DNA from: an alpha proteobacterium AAP38
Lineage (GTDB): Bacteria > Pseudomonadota > Alphaproteobacteria > Azospirillales > Azospirillaceae
Assembly: GCA_001296005.1 (NCBI GenBank)
Contig: LJHR01000015.1
Coordinates: 186,001 to 250,000 of the forward strand
Reading direction: 5' to 3'
DNA: 64,000 nucleotides
Shown: piece after piece, positions 17,883 to 26,604 of the stretch
How positions within the stretch are numbered: position 1 is the stretch's first letter
Layout of the letters: every line of letters begins with the position of its first letter
The notes under the pieces: model-generated
Told to the model about the DNA's origin: nothing
What the model saw: the letters and a program-made list of their open reading frames with translations, nothing else
The model's database searches: none
Made by a program: the position numbers and the translations under genes

Positions 17883-19097
17883 ATGACCCCTTCCCGCCCC
17901 CGTTCCAGTTTGCCTGCCGCCCTGATCGCCATGGCGTTCCTGGCCTTCATCAGCCTCGGCCTGCCGGATGGGCTGCCCGGCGTGACATGGCCTTTCATCC
18001 GTGAAACCTTTGACCGGCCGTTGGGCAATCTTGGCATTTTGCTGATCTGCGGCACCGGTGGTTACCTGTTCTCTGGTCTGGCGGGCGGCAGCATCGTGCG
18101 CCGCATGGGCCTGGGTGTCGTGCTGACGGTCAGCAGCGCTGCCATGGTCGTCAGTCTGGCTACCTATGCCCTCACCCCATCCTTCTATCTGCTGATCCCT
18201 GCCGCCATCCTGGGCGGGCTGGCCAGCGGGGCCATTGATACGGGCATCAATCTCTATGGCGCCCGCCGTTTCTCCCCCCGCGTCATGAACTGGCTGCATG
18301 GGTCCTGGGGCCTGGGTGCCACCGCCGGGCCGCTGCTGATGACGGCTTCCATCACCATGGGCGCCGGCTGGCGCTGGGGTTATGCCCTGATCGCCCTGAT
18401 CCTGGCCGGTATGGCCGTGATGTTCCTGGTGACCATGCGGCGGTGGGAGGAAGGCAAGGATACAGGGGGCGATAGCAATGGCGAGGCGACGGCCATTGCC
18501 CCCTTCACCGATGCCCTGCGCCATCCGGTGATCTGGCTGAATGTCGCCCTGTTCATGGTCTATTGCGGGGTGGAGATGGCGGCGGGTCAGTGGCTGTTCA
18601 CGCTGCTGACGCGCCAGCACGGGATCGATGTCGGTACTGCCGGTACTATCGCGGGCCTGTACTGGGGCGCGCTGACCTTCGGGCGGCTGGTGTTCGGGCA
18701 GGTGACGGCGCGGGTGCGCCCCTTCAATGCCTTGCGGGCCGGCCTTGCCATTGCCCTGGTGTCGGCCCTGCTGTTCGCCTGGTTCCCCACGCCCGCCGTG
18801 GGCATGGCGGCAGCACTGGGGCTGGGCTTTGGCCTTGCCCCCACCTTCCCCACGCTCGTTTCCCTCACGCCTCTTCGTGTCGGTGATGCCATCGCCCCGC
18901 ATGCGGTGGGGTTCCAGATGACGGCGGCGGGCGCCGGGGCCACCCTGATTCCGGGGGCGCTGGGCTGGCTGGCACAGCATCTGGGGCTGGTGGTGCTGCC
19001 GGTCTGGCTGCTGTTGGGCATGGTGCTGCTGATCGGCCTGTCGGAATTCGCCGAACGGCTGGTCCGCCGCCGCGCCGCCCTGGCCCGAGCGGCTTGA
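17883..19097 (+). CDS. MFS transporter
   Basis: 404-aa polytopic protein with about 12 hydrophobic segments. An early LAFISLGLPDGLPGVTWP segment and a GLASGAIDTGINLYGA motif in the first half resemble the FucP/YfkF-like sugar or drug MFS branch. The loop between helices 6 and 7 contains RRWEEGKD. The ligand cannot be inferred. The ATG at 17883 is preferred to the one at 17799, which would give a 28-aa non-hydrophobic extension. It diverges from xthA. Confidence 0.85.
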   Translation: MTPSRPRSSLPAALIAMAFLAFISLGLPDGLPGVTWPFIRETFDRPLGNLGILLICGTGGYLFSGLAGGSIVRRMGLGVVLTVSSAAMVVSLATYALTPSFYLLIPAAILGGLASGAIDTGINLYGARRFSPRVMNWLHGSWGLGATAGPLLMTASITMGAGWRWGYALIALILAGMAVMFLVTMRRWEEGKDTGGDSNGEATAIAPFTDALRHPVIWLNVALFMVYCGVEMAAGQWLFTLLTRQHGIDVGTAGTIAGLYWGALTFGRLVFGQVTARVRPFNALRAGLAIALVSALLFAWFPTPAVGMAAALGLGFGLAPTFPTLVSLTPLRVGDAIAPHAVGFQMTAAGAGATLIPGALGWLAQHLGLVVLPVWLLLGMVLLIGLSEFAERLVRRRAALARAA

Positions 19098-19140
19098 AGC
19101 GCTCCCCAGCGGGGGCATATACGGGTTGCAGGAATGTTGG

Positions 19141-19160
19141 ATGCGGTTTGGCGACCGCAT
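19141..19160. promoter_or_regulatory. 20-bp palindrome upstream of ilvD
   Basis: ATGCGGT-N6-ACCGCAT is a perfect 7-bp inverted repeat 67 nt before the ilvD start, just upstream of the AT-rich CATATTATT that may hold a -10 element. Its position suits an operator. The cognate regulator is unknown. Confidence 0.4.
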
Positions 19161-19226
19161 TCATATTATTCTGTCCATCAGCGATCATTTTTTGAAATCT
19201 TCGAACAAGCCTGAAGGAATACCCCC

Positions 19227-21086
19227 GTGCCGCAGCTTCGTTCCCGCAAAAGCACCCATGGCCGCAACATGGCCGGCGCCCGTGGCCTGTGGCGCGCCAC
19301 AGGCATGAAGGACGAGGATTTCGGCAAGCCCATCGTGGCCATCGCCAATTCCTTCACGCAGTTCGTGCCCGGCCATGTGCATCTGAAAGACCTGGGCCAG
19401 CTGGTTGCGCGCGAAGTGGAGTCGGTGGGCGGCGTCGCCAAGGAATTCAACACCATCGCGGTGGATGATGGCATCGCCATGGGCCATGACGGCATGCTCT
19501 ATTCCCTGCCCTCGCGCGAGGTGATCGCCGATGCGGTGGAATATATGGTCAATGCCCACTGCGCCGACGCCCTGGTCTGTATCTCCAATTGCGACAAGAT
19601 CACGCCGGGCATGCTGATGGCGGCCCTGCGCCTGAACATCCCCACCATCTTCGTGTCGGGTGGCCCGATGGAGGCCGGCAAGGCACAGGTGAAGGGCAAG
19701 GAAATCGCCATCGACCTGATCGATGCCATGGTTGCTGCGGCCGATGACAAGTACAGCGACGAGGAAGTGAAGGTCATTGAACGGTCGGCCTGCCCGACCT
19801 GCGGTTCCTGCTCCGGCATGTTCACGGCCAATTCCATGAACTGCCTGACGGAGGCGCTGGGCCTGTCGCTGCCCGGCAACGGCACCACTCTGGCCACCCA
19901 TGCCGACCGCCGCGGCCTGTTCGAAGAGGCCGGTCGCCGCATCGTCGGTCTGGCCAAGCGCTATTACGAGCAGGATGATGACGGCGTGCTGCCGCGCTCC
20001 ATCGCGACGTTCGAGGCGTTTGAGAATGCCATCGCGCTGGACATCGCCATGGGCGGGTCCACCAATACCGTGTTGCACCTGCTGGCCGCCGCGCATGAGG
20101 GCGAGGTGAATTTCACCATGGCGGATATCGACCGCCTGTCGCGCCGCGTCCCCAACATCTGCAAGGTGGCCCCCGCCGTGGCCGATGTGCATATCGAGGA
20201 TGTGCACCGTGCCGGCGGCATCATGTCGATCCTGGGCGAGCTGGCGCGCGGCGGCCTGCTGCATACCGATGTGAAGCGCGTGGATGCTGACAGCCTGGCC
20301 GAGGCACTGGCCCGCTGGGACGTGGCGCAGACCAACAACCCCGAGGTGGCGCATTTCTTCAAGGCGGCACCCGGTGGCGTGCGCACCACCGTCGCCTTCA
20401 GCCAGGCCAGCCGTTACCAGGAACTGGACCTGGACCGCGCCAATGGCGTCATCCGCTCTGTCGAGAACGCCTTCTCCAAAGATGGCGGTCTGGCGGTGCT
20501 GTTCGGCAATCTGGCGGAAGAAGGCTGTATCGTGAAGACGGCGGGCGTGGATGCCTCCGCCCTGGTCTTCGCCGGTCCGGCCCGCGTGTTCGAAAGCCAG
20601 GATGCCGCCGTCAGCGCCATTCTGGGCAACCGTATCCAGGCCGGCGATGTCGTCCTGATCCGTTATGAGGGGCCGAAGGGTGGGCCGGGCATGCAGGAAA
20701 TGCTGTACCCGACCAGCTATCTGAAGTCGAAGGGTCTGGGCAAGGTCTGTGCCCTGATCACCGATGGCCGCTTCTCCGGTGGTACCTCGGGCCTGTCCAT
20801 CGGCCATGCCAGCCCCGAAGCCGCCGAGGGTGGCACCATCGGTCTGGTGGAGGAAGGCGACCGGATCGAGATCGACATTCCCAACCGCCGCATCCATCTG
20901 GCCGTGTCGGATGAGGAACTGGCCCGTCGCCGCGCCGCCGAAGAGGCCAAAGGCGTCAACGCCTGGCAGCCTGCCGCCCCGCGCGAACGCGTCGTGTCGC
21001 AGGCGCTGAAGGCCTATGCCGCCCTGACCACATCCGCCGCCAAGGGTGCTGTGCGTGACGTCGGGCAGCTGACCCGGCGGAAGTAA
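19227..21086 (+). CDS. ilvD: Dihydroxy-acid dehydratase
   Basis: 619-aa Fe-S dehydratase catalysing the third common step of valine, isoleucine and leucine synthesis. Cluster and active-site motifs are clear: [10 protein letters not shown] near residue 125, [17 protein letters not shown] near residues 190-206, then SLPGNGT and [13 protein letters not shown]. The C-terminal [14 protein letters not shown] motif is intact. It is the long IlvD form (about 610-620 aa). The start is a GTG at 19227. No other ilv gene is in the window. Confidence 0.96.
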   Translation: MPQLRSRKSTHGRNMAGARGLWRATGMKDEDFGKPIVAIANSFTQFVPGHVHLKDLGQLVAREVESVGGVAKEFNTIAVDDGIAMGHDGMLYSLPSREVIADAVEYMVNAHCADALVCISNCDKITPGMLMAALRLNIPTIFVSGGPMEAGKAQVKGKEIAIDLIDAMVAAADDKYSDEEVKVIERSACPTCGSCSGMFTANSMNCLTEALGLSLPGNGTTLATHADRRGLFEEAGRRIVGLAKRYYEQDDDGVLPRSIATFEAFENAIALDIAMGGSTNTVLHLLAAAHEGEVNFTMADIDRLSRRVPNICKVAPAVADVHIEDVHRAGGIMSILGELARGGLLHTDVKRVDADSLAEALARWDVAQTNNPEVAHFFKAAPGGVRTTVAFSQASRYQELDLDRANGVIRSVENAFSKDGGLAVLFGNLAEEGCIVKTAGVDASALVFAGPARVFESQDAAVSAILGNRIQAGDVVLIRYEGPKGGPGMQEMLYPTSYLKSKGLGKVCALITDGRFSGGTSGLSIGHASPEAAEGGTIGLVEEGDRIEIDIPNRRIHLAVSDEELARRRAAEEAKGVNAWQPAAPRERVVSQALKAYAALTTSAAKGAVRDVGQLTRRK

Positions 21087-21095
21087 GATCGTACC

Positions 21096-21121
21096 AAAAA
21101 GGGGAGGCGATCAGCCTCCCC
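21096..21121 (-). terminator. Rho-independent terminator for the 44-aa gene
   Basis: On the leftward strand GGGGAGGC-N5-GCCTCCCC is followed by TTTTT (plus-strand AAAAA at 21096-21100). The stem starts directly after the stop codon of the small gene. It may also work on rightward ilvD transcripts as a hairpin lacking a U-run. Confidence 0.8.
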
Positions 21122-21256
21122 TCACCCTTCTCTCCCAAACCAGACGAACATCACGCTGTCGCCCACACGGACGGCAACCCACTCGGCTTTTGTCTCTGTA
21201 ATGGCCGGTGTCACCATCGGTTCATCGTTCAGGACAAGGGGTGTATATCCGTCCAT
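21122..21256 (-). CDS. 44-aa hypothetical small protein with its own RBS and terminator
   Basis: The predicted peptide starts MDGYTPLVLNDEP and ends VRVGDSVMFVWFGREG. The ATG at 21256 follows TCAGGAGATGCTC, a good ribosome-binding site at proper spacing. The stop is followed immediately by an intrinsic terminator, strong support that this is a real short transcription unit. The frame is open further upstream (to 21307), but the GGAG favours 21256. I recognise no family. It has no signal peptide or clear TM segment. Confidence 0.6.
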   Translation of the reverse strand: MDGYTPLVLNDEPMVTPAITETKAEWVAVRVGDSVMFVWFGREG

Positions 21257-21298
21257 GAGCATCTCCTGATTTAAAAGGGGTGAGCAGGACCCGGAACG

Positions 21299-21344
21299 AC
21301 AACGCACCGCCCACCCCTGTCGCGGAGGCGGAACGGTGCGTTGT
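21299..21344 (-). promoter_or_regulatory. Stem-loop in the presumed leader of the 44-aa gene
   Basis: ACAACGCACCG (21299-21309) pairs perfectly with CGGTGCGTTGT (21334-21344). An inner CCGCC/GGCGG pair competes with the base of the stem. It is 43 nt upstream of the small gene's ATG, so it would be in its 5' UTR if transcription starts further right. Function unknown. Confidence 0.45.
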
Positions 21345-21402
21345 TATCCTGGGATCGAAGACCAAGATCCGGGTGCGGGCCGGACCCAGCCTTTATTGGG
21401 GT

Positions 21403-21448
21403 GTGTGATTGACGGTCCAGATGAAAGCCTCTGAACCGTCAATCACAC
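21403..21448. repeat. Long hairpin, 14-bp perfect stem plus 4 bp
   Basis: GTGTGATTGACGGT (21403-21416) is complementary to 21435-21448. After one mismatch, CAGA/TCTG (21418-21421, 21430-21433) continues the stem around an 8-nt loop. It lies in the gap between the 44-aa gene and aceA. Neither side has a U-run. Confidence 0.6.
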
Positions 21449-21730
21449 CCGAAGGCGATGGGAGAGAGCGCCCACCATCGCCTGGTACCCTTTGTCTGAA
21501 AGGGCCCCGGGTCTGGTACGATCCGGCGGGGTCGGCGATCCATCGCGCCGTCCACCGGCTTTCCGCCGCCCCCTCCCATCCAGCGCGGAGGGGGGCAGAA
21601 AGGTTCCAGCCTGGGGGGCCAAGAGCCAGGGGGACGGATGCAGCCCCTTCCCCCGGCGGACCCGCCCTTCCGTTCAGGAAGAAGGACGGATCGAAGCTGT
21701 TAATGTTCCCTCAATCGCCGGGCGCCGCCG

Positions 21731-21759
21731 GAGTGCCCCGGCCAAGGCCGGGATCACTC
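21731..21759 (-). terminator. Stem-loop just downstream of aceA
   Basis: CCCGGCC-aa-GGCCGGG (21737-21752) is enclosed by GAGTG/CACTC (21731-21735, 21755-21759). It sits about 20 nt after the aceA stop. The stem is strong, but no U-run follows on the leftward strand. Confidence 0.5.
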
Positions 21760-21779
21760 GGGGGGAACCTCTGAGCCGG

Positions 21780-23066
21780 TCAATGGAACTGATCGGTCTC
21801 GGTGCTGTCCTTCATGGCGGTGGTCGAAGACGTACCGCCCGAGATGGCAACCGCCACAGCGTCGAAATAACCGGTGCCCACTTCGCGCTGGTGCTTCACG
21901 GCGGTGAAGCCCTGCTCGACGGCAGCGAATTCACGCTGCTGCATCTCGGAATAGGCGGCCATGCCGCGTTCCTTGTAGCCCTTGGCCAGTTCGAAGGTGG
22001 CCAGGTTCAGGCTGTGGAAGCCGGCCAGGGTCACGAACTGATACTTGTAGCCCATGGCGCCCAGCTCGGCCTGATACTTGGCGATGGTCGCGTCGTCCAG
22101 GTTGGCCTTCCAGTTGAAGGAGGGCGAGCAGTTATAGGCCAGCATCTTGCCGGGGAACTTCTTGTGCACGGCCTCGGCGAAGCGGCGCGCCTCGTCCAGG
22201 TTCGGCTTGGAGGTTTCCCACCACATCAGGTCGGAATAGGGAGCATATTCCAGGGCACGGGCGATGCAGTAATCGACGCCGACCCCCTTCTTGATGCGGA
22301 AGAAGCCTTCCGGCGTGCGGTCATTGCGGTCGATGAAGGGGTGATCGCGCTCATCCACGTCGCTGGTGATCAGCTGGGCCGACTCGGCGTCGGTGCGGGC
22401 CACAACCAGGGTGGAGGTGCCGCAGACATCGGCGGCCAGACGACCGGCATTGAGGGTACGGATGAATTGCTGGATCGGGATCAGCACCTTGCCGCCCAGA
22501 TGGCCGCACTTCTTTTCCGACGCCAACTGGTCTTCGAAGTGAACGGCAGCGGCGCCCGCCTCGATCATGCCCTTCATCAGTTCAAACGCGTTCAGCGGGC
22601 CACCGAAACCGGCCTCGGCATCGGCGATGATCGGTGCGAACCAGTAGGTGTCGCCCTTGCCCTCTGCTGTCTGGATCTGGTCGGCGCGCTGGAAGGCATT
22701 GTTGATGCGCTTCACGACAGCGGGAACGGAGTTGGCGGGGTAGAGCGACTGGTCGGGATACATTTGCCCCGCCAGATTGGCATCCGCCGCAACCTGCCAG
22801 CCCGACAGATAAATGGCTTCCAGGCCGGCCTTGACGTGCTGGAGGGCCTGATTGCCCGTAAACGCGCCCAGCGTGTGGACATAGGGGCGGGTGTGCAGCA
22901 GTTCCCACAGGCGGCGCGCGCCCATTTCGGCCAGCGTGTACTCGATCTTCACCGACCCGGACAGGCGGCGCACATCCTCAGCGGTGAAGTCGCGCTTGAT
23001 ACCGTCATAGCGCTTGGCGTGGATGGCGGCGAGATCGATGCTCTGGGTCTGGTCCAACGGGGACAT
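21780..23066 (-). CDS. aceA: Isocitrate lyase
   Basis: 428-aa glyoxylate-cycle enzyme splitting isocitrate into glyoxylate and succinate. The catalytic loop [13 protein letters not shown] carries the active-site Cys. Metal and substrate-binding stretches ([25 protein letters not shown]) are intact, and the length matches bacterial AceA. The ATG at 23066 is used. It diverges from the DUF3052-like gene and scfR. Regulators of this type control glyoxylate-cycle and short-chain acyl-CoA genes in other bacteria, so control by its neighbour is likely. Confidence 0.96.
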   Translation of the reverse strand: MSPLDQTQSIDLAAIHAKRYDGIKRDFTAEDVRRLSGSVKIEYTLAEMGARRLWELLHTRPYVHTLGAFTGNQALQHVKAGLEAIYLSGWQVAADANLAGQMYPDQSLYPANSVPAVVKRINNAFQRADQIQTAEGKGDTYWFAPIIADAEAGFGGPLNAFELMKGMIEAGAAAVHFEDQLASEKKCGHLGGKVLIPIQQFIRTLNAGRLAADVCGTSTLVVARTDAESAQLITSDVDERDHPFIDRNDRTPEGFFRIKKGVGVDYCIARALEYAPYSDLMWWETSKPNLDEARRFAEAVHKKFPGKMLAYNCSPSFNWKANLDDATIAKYQAELGAMGYKYQFVTLAGFHSLNLATFELAKGYKERGMAAYSEMQQREFAAVEQGFTAVKHQREVGTGYFDAVAVAISGGTSSTTAMKDSTETDQFH

Positions 23067-23231
23067 GTCTCAACTCCTGGCCTGGTGGGGCTCTCTGGTG
23101 TCTCGTGCGGGGTGCTTTTTGTTTCCGCCACCTTATTCCCGATACCGGGTTTGGTGTGCAGTGCAGCGCCGTTGAGATGAACATGGACCCCGGACATAAA
23201 ATGATCAATAGAGTGAATTTCGTAAAATAGT

Positions 23232-23283
23232 ATTGCTGTCACAGTCTGTAATGCCAATTGCTGTCATGTTGTAAAGTCTGTAA
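23232..23283. promoter_or_regulatory. Direct repeats in the aceA/scfR intergenic region (candidate ScfR operators)
   Basis: ATTGCTGTCA occurs at 23232-23241 and 23257-23266. AGTCTGTAA occurs at 23243-23251 and 23275-23283. The interleaved pairs lie in the AT-rich centre of the 249-bp gap between the divergent aceA and DUF3052/scfR genes, where an autoregulated activator or repressor would bind. Confidence 0.5.
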
Positions 23284-23315
23284 ATTGACAGGGTGAAGCG
23301 GCGGAGGTCGGTGCC

Positions 23316-23708
23316 ATGAAGAGTATCGCGGACAAGCTGGGGTGCAAGCCGGGCAAGCGGTCCTGGATGCTGGATGTCCCTGGAAATCTTCGGGAAATCA
23401 TCGGTTTGCCGACCGAACGGCCTGATGGCGAGGTCGACCTGCTGCTGGGCTTTGCCGTGGATGTCGCGGCCCTTGGTGCCCTGGCCGACCACATGCTGCC
23501 GATTTACAAACGTGGCGGGGCCTTCTGGGTGGCGCATCCCAAGAAAAGCGGGTCGATTAGGAGCGATCTCTCCCGCGATGCGGGATGGGACCGCCTGACC
23601 CGCGAAGGCATGATCCCGGTCACCCAGATCGCGCTCGATGATGACTGGTCCGCCCTGCGGTTTCGCTATCGGGACGAGGTGAAACTGATTACGCGTAAGG
23701 AAGGCTAA
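23316..23708 (+). CDS. DUF3052-like hypothetical protein
   Basis: 130-aa protein. The segments AFWVAHPKKSGSIRSDL and PVTQIALDDDWSALRFRYRDEV resemble DUF3052 proteins, which have an analogous (L/F)W..PKK...L core and a DxxWS(A/G)L motif. The function is unknown. The ATG at 23316 has a GGAGG site. The stop is 4 nt before scfR, so the two probably form an operon diverging from aceA. Confidence 0.65.
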   Translation: MKSIADKLGCKPGKRSWMLDVPGNLREIIGLPTERPDGEVDLLLGFAVDVAALGALADHMLPIYKRGGAFWVAHPKKSGSIRSDLSRDAGWDRLTREGMIPVTQIALDDDWSALRFRYRDEVKLITRKEG

Positions 23709-23712
23709 GCCC

Positions 23713-25155
23713 ATGTCCGACAAGAAGGCTATGTTGGGCCATAAGGTCCGCCGCCTGCGCCGTGACTTGAAAATGACCCAGGCGCAGATGGCAGAGGAGA
23801 TCGGGGTTTCCCCCTCCTATCTGAACCTGATCGAGGCCAATCAGCGCCCGCTGACGGTGCCGCTGCTGCTGAAAATCGCATCCGTCTACGGCATCGACAT
23901 GGCCAGTTTCGCCGAGGATGACGAGACGCGGCTGGTGGCATCCTTGCGTGAGGTCTTCGCCGATCCCCTGTTCGAGGCCGGCGACATCAAGGCCCAGGAC
24001 ATGAAGGAGGTGGCCGCCGCCGCGCCCAATCTGGGTCATGCCATCGTGTCGATGTACCGCGCCTATCGCGAGGCGCGGGAGGATCTGGGTGCCCTGGCGG
24101 AGAAGGTGGCCGACCGCGACAAGTTGCAGGTCATGGGCGCCCAGGCCTTCCCGCAGGAGGAAGTGTCGGAATTCTTCCAGGCTGAACAGAACCATTTCCC
24201 CGATCTGGAGATCGCGGCGGAAAGCCTGTGGATCGATGGCGATCTGGACAGCGGCAATCTCTATGGCACCCTGTCGGCGCATTTGCAGAAGAAGCATGGG
24301 GTGCGGGTGCGCCTGATGCCCATCGATGTGATGGGCGGTGCCATCTGCCGCTATGACCGGCATTCCAAGCGTGTGCTGATCTCCGAAATGCTGGACCCGG
24401 CGGGCCGCACCTTCCAACTGGCCAGCCAGGCGGCCCTGCTGGGGCAGGCGGCATTGCTGAATGCTGCTGTCTCACGCTGGTCGTTCAGCCATGAGGAATC
24501 ACGCCGGCTGGCCCGGGTGGGGCTGGCCAATTACTTCGCATCGGCCCTCATGATGCCCTATGGACGGTTCCTGACGGCGGCGAAGGAGGTGCGGTATGAC
24601 ATCGAAATCCTGTCCCGCCGCTTCGTCGCCAGCTTTGAACAGGTCTGCCACCGGTTGACGGCGCTGCAACGGCCAGGGGCCAAGGGGGTGCCCTTCTTCT
24701 TCGCCCGCGTCGATCCCGCCGGCAACATGTCGAAACGGTTCAGTGCGGCACCCGGCTTTCATTTCGCGCGTTTCGGCGGCGCCTGCCCGCGTTGGCATGT
24801 GCATGATGCCTTTCGCCGGCCAGGGGAAATCCAGACGCAGCTGGCCCGCATGCCGGACGGCACCACCTTCTTTTCCATCGTGCGGACGGTGGAGAAGCCG
24901 GGCGGCGGCTGGAAACAGCCGGCGCGGCAGTTTGCGGTGGCTATCGGCTGCGACCTGGCCCATGCGGCACAGTTGGTCTATGCAGAGGGTCTGGACCTGT
25001 CCAACATGGACGCGGCCACGCCCATCGGGGTCAATTGCCGCGTCTGCCCGCGCCTGGATTGCACCCAGCGTGCCTTCCCGCCACTGTCCCACCGTCTGGC
25101 GGTTGATGAGCATATCAGGGGCGTGTCGAGCTATGTCAGCGTGGGCGCGGTATGA
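23713..25155 (+). CDS. Short-chain fatty acyl-CoA-responsive regulator (ScfR/RamB/PrpC-like XRE family)
   Basis: 480-aa regulator. The N-terminal XRE helix-turn-helix (MTQAQMAEEIGVSPSYLNLIEANQR) occupies about residues 20-50. A central IrrE-like region lacks a clear HEXXH zinc site. The C-terminal ScfRs domain has a Cys cluster (NCRVCPRLDCTQRAFPP). Family members include ScfR/MccR of purple bacteria and RamB of Corynebacterium, which sense acyl-CoAs and control aceA, prp or ccr-type genes. Divergence from aceA fits this. An AGGAAGG ribosome-binding site precedes the ATG at 23713. Confidence 0.88.
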   Translation: MSDKKAMLGHKVRRLRRDLKMTQAQMAEEIGVSPSYLNLIEANQRPLTVPLLLKIASVYGIDMASFAEDDETRLVASLREVFADPLFEAGDIKAQDMKEVAAAAPNLGHAIVSMYRAYREAREDLGALAEKVADRDKLQVMGAQAFPQEEVSEFFQAEQNHFPDLEIAAESLWIDGDLDSGNLYGTLSAHLQKKHGVRVRLMPIDVMGGAICRYDRHSKRVLISEMLDPAGRTFQLASQAALLGQAALLNAAVSRWSFSHEESRRLARVGLANYFASALMMPYGRFLTAAKEVRYDIEILSRRFVASFEQVCHRLTALQRPGAKGVPFFFARVDPAGNMSKRFSAAPGFHFARFGGACPRWHVHDAFRRPGEIQTQLARMPDGTTFFSIVRTVEKPGGGWKQPARQFAVAIGCDLAHAAQLVYAEGLDLSNMDAATPIGVNCRVCPRLDCTQRAFPPLSHRLAVDEHIRGVSSYVSVGAV

Positions 25156-25911
25156 TCACCGTGTCGAGTATGCCCTGACGGCATCCCCGAACGCGGTCAG
25201 CAGGGCCGCGTAGGGCGGATTCTCCCAGAAGCGCCATTCCGGGTGCCATTGCACGCCCATGGCAAAGCCTGGACCGCCCGTATAGCGCACGCCCTCGATC
25301 TGCCCGTCTGGCGCCACCGCCTCGATGGCCAGATCGTCGGCAATGCGGTCGATCCCCTGCTGATGCAGGGAATTCACCATCATTTCCGCCTGTCCCGTGA
25401 TGCGGGCGAATTCACCGCCTTGTGTCAGGATCACGGGATGGACGGGTGCATATTGCACCTCCACCGGTGCCTCCTTCGGCTCCCGGTGGTCCATGCGGCC
25501 CGGCACCTCCTGGATACGCGGGTGAAGTGTGCCGCCCAGCGCCACGTTCAGTTCCTGAAACCCGCGGCAGACCGCGAAGACCGGGATGCCGCGCGCCAGG
25601 GCGCCTTTCAGCAGCGGCAGGGTGGTGGCATCGCGGGCGGGGTCCAGCGGTGGGGTCAGCATTGCATCGGGCAGGCCATAATGGGCGGTGTGCAGGTTGC
25701 TGGGGCTGCCCGTCAGGAACAGCCCGTCAAGCCGATCCAGTAGCCCCTCTACCTCCCACCAGTCGCCCAAGGCCGGGATCAGCATCGGCTGGCATCCCGC
25801 CCCATGGCTGACGGCGCGGATATATTTATCGCCCACGACATGGAACGGATGCGGACCCAGTTCACGCGCGTCGCAGGGCAGACCGACCAGCGGTTTGGCG
25901 GAACGGGTCAT
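25156..25911 (-). CDS. Gamma-glutamyl-gamma-aminobutyrate hydrolase family protein (peptidase C26)
   Basis: 251-aa class I glutamine amidotransferase-like hydrolase. The nucleophile Cys is in PVFAVCRGFQELN, and the His/Glu dyad is in GVQWHPEW. The N-terminus (KPLVGLPCDAREL...HVVGDKYIRAV) matches PuuD-type enzymes, which release GABA or degrade gamma-glutamyl compounds. No puu or spermidine genes are nearby, so the substrate is open. It ends exactly where scfR ends (convergent, no gap). Confidence 0.88.
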   Translation of the reverse strand: MTRSAKPLVGLPCDARELGPHPFHVVGDKYIRAVSHGAGCQPMLIPALGDWWEVEGLLDRLDGLFLTGSPSNLHTAHYGLPDAMLTPPLDPARDATTLPLLKGALARGIPVFAVCRGFQELNVALGGTLHPRIQEVPGRMDHREPKEAPVEVQYAPVHPVILTQGGEFARITGQAEMMVNSLHQQGIDRIADDLAIEAVAPDGQIEGVRYTGGPGFAMGVQWHPEWRFWENPPYAALLTAFGDAVRAYSTR

Positions 25912-25928
25912 CGGGCAAGCTCCGTAGC

Positions 25929-26579
25929 TTAATCACGTTCCCGGCGGCGGCCGGCCTCGCGGAAATAGAACTGGTCCCTGTCCAGGCTGACGCCGAATTG
26001 CGGGTTCTGCAAGGCCACTTCGGTGGTCCGGCCCTGCGCATCCAGTACCCGCCATTTGCGAAGGCCGAAGGGCTTTTCCTCGAACACCAGGGTCAGGCTG
26101 CCCTGGCCGGGTTCCTTGGTCTGGACCAGGGTGACCTCCAGCACGCCGTCATCCTGGCCCATGCGGGTGACGGTGACGTCGCCAGACAGGCGGATATTGT
26201 CGCGCAGCAGGAAATCGGCCAGCGTGCTGCCGATGGGGGCGTTCTGCTGCTCCTTGACCTCCGCATCCCAGAAATAGACGAAGCGGCCATCGGCGACGAT
26301 GTAATTGCCGTTCTCAACGTAATCGATGCGCATGCGCCCGGGGCGCAGCAGCTGGAACGTGCCGGTCGCCATAGCGGCGCCATCGTCGCTGGACTGGATG
26401 AACTGCGATTTCAGGCTGCGGATATCGTTGAGATAGGCCTCAACCGCCGGTAGACGGGCCTGTTCCTCCACCGACAGGGCGGGCGGCGGCGGGGCCTTGC
26501 CCTTGGCAGGGGCGGCAGCGGCGGGAAGCGACAGGGCGGCGACGGCCAGAAGGCCCAGGATGATCTTGCGCATGGACAT
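25929..26579 (-). CDS. lolA: Outer-membrane lipoprotein carrier protein LolA
   Basis: 216-aa periplasmic chaperone carrying lipoproteins from LolCDE to the outer membrane. The signal peptide IILGLLAVAALSLPAAAA ends near residue 24. The mature part has the LolA half-barrel pattern (LNDIRSLKSQFIQ, RPGRMRIDYVENGNYIVADGR, FLLRDNI). Starts at 26579 or two codons later are equally possible. It lies 17 nt after the peptidase C26 start on the same strand and is followed by it. Confidence 0.9.
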   Translation of the reverse strand: MSMRKIILGLLAVAALSLPAAAAPAKGKAPPPPALSVEEQARLPAVEAYLNDIRSLKSQFIQSSDDGAAMATGTFQLLRPGRMRIDYVENGNYIVADGRFVYFWDAEVKEQQNAPIGSTLADFLLRDNIRLSGDVTVTRMGQDDGVLEVTLVQTKEPGQGSLTLVFEEKPFGLRKWRVLDAQGRTTEVALQNPQFGVSLDRDQFYFREAGRRRERD

Positions 26580-26604
26580 GTTCTAGCCGCCGATCATGGC
26601 CGGA

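Larger units (their letters stand above)
21257..21779. other. 523-bp intergenic region rich in hairpins (44-aa gene to aceA)
   Basis: No credible gene; the long rightward frames here are GC-rich artefacts. It holds three strong palindromes described separately (21299-21344, 21403-21448, 21731-21759) and a weaker GGCGATGG/CCATCGCC pair at 21454-21461 and 21475-21482. Downstream of aceA this looks like an accumulation of termination or repeat elements. The promoter of the 44-aa gene should also lie here. Confidence 0.55.

Noticed and set aside
21492-23180. 562-codon rightward frame opposite aceA
   Set aside because: Antisense shadow of aceA plus GC-rich intergenic DNA, without recognisable motifs.
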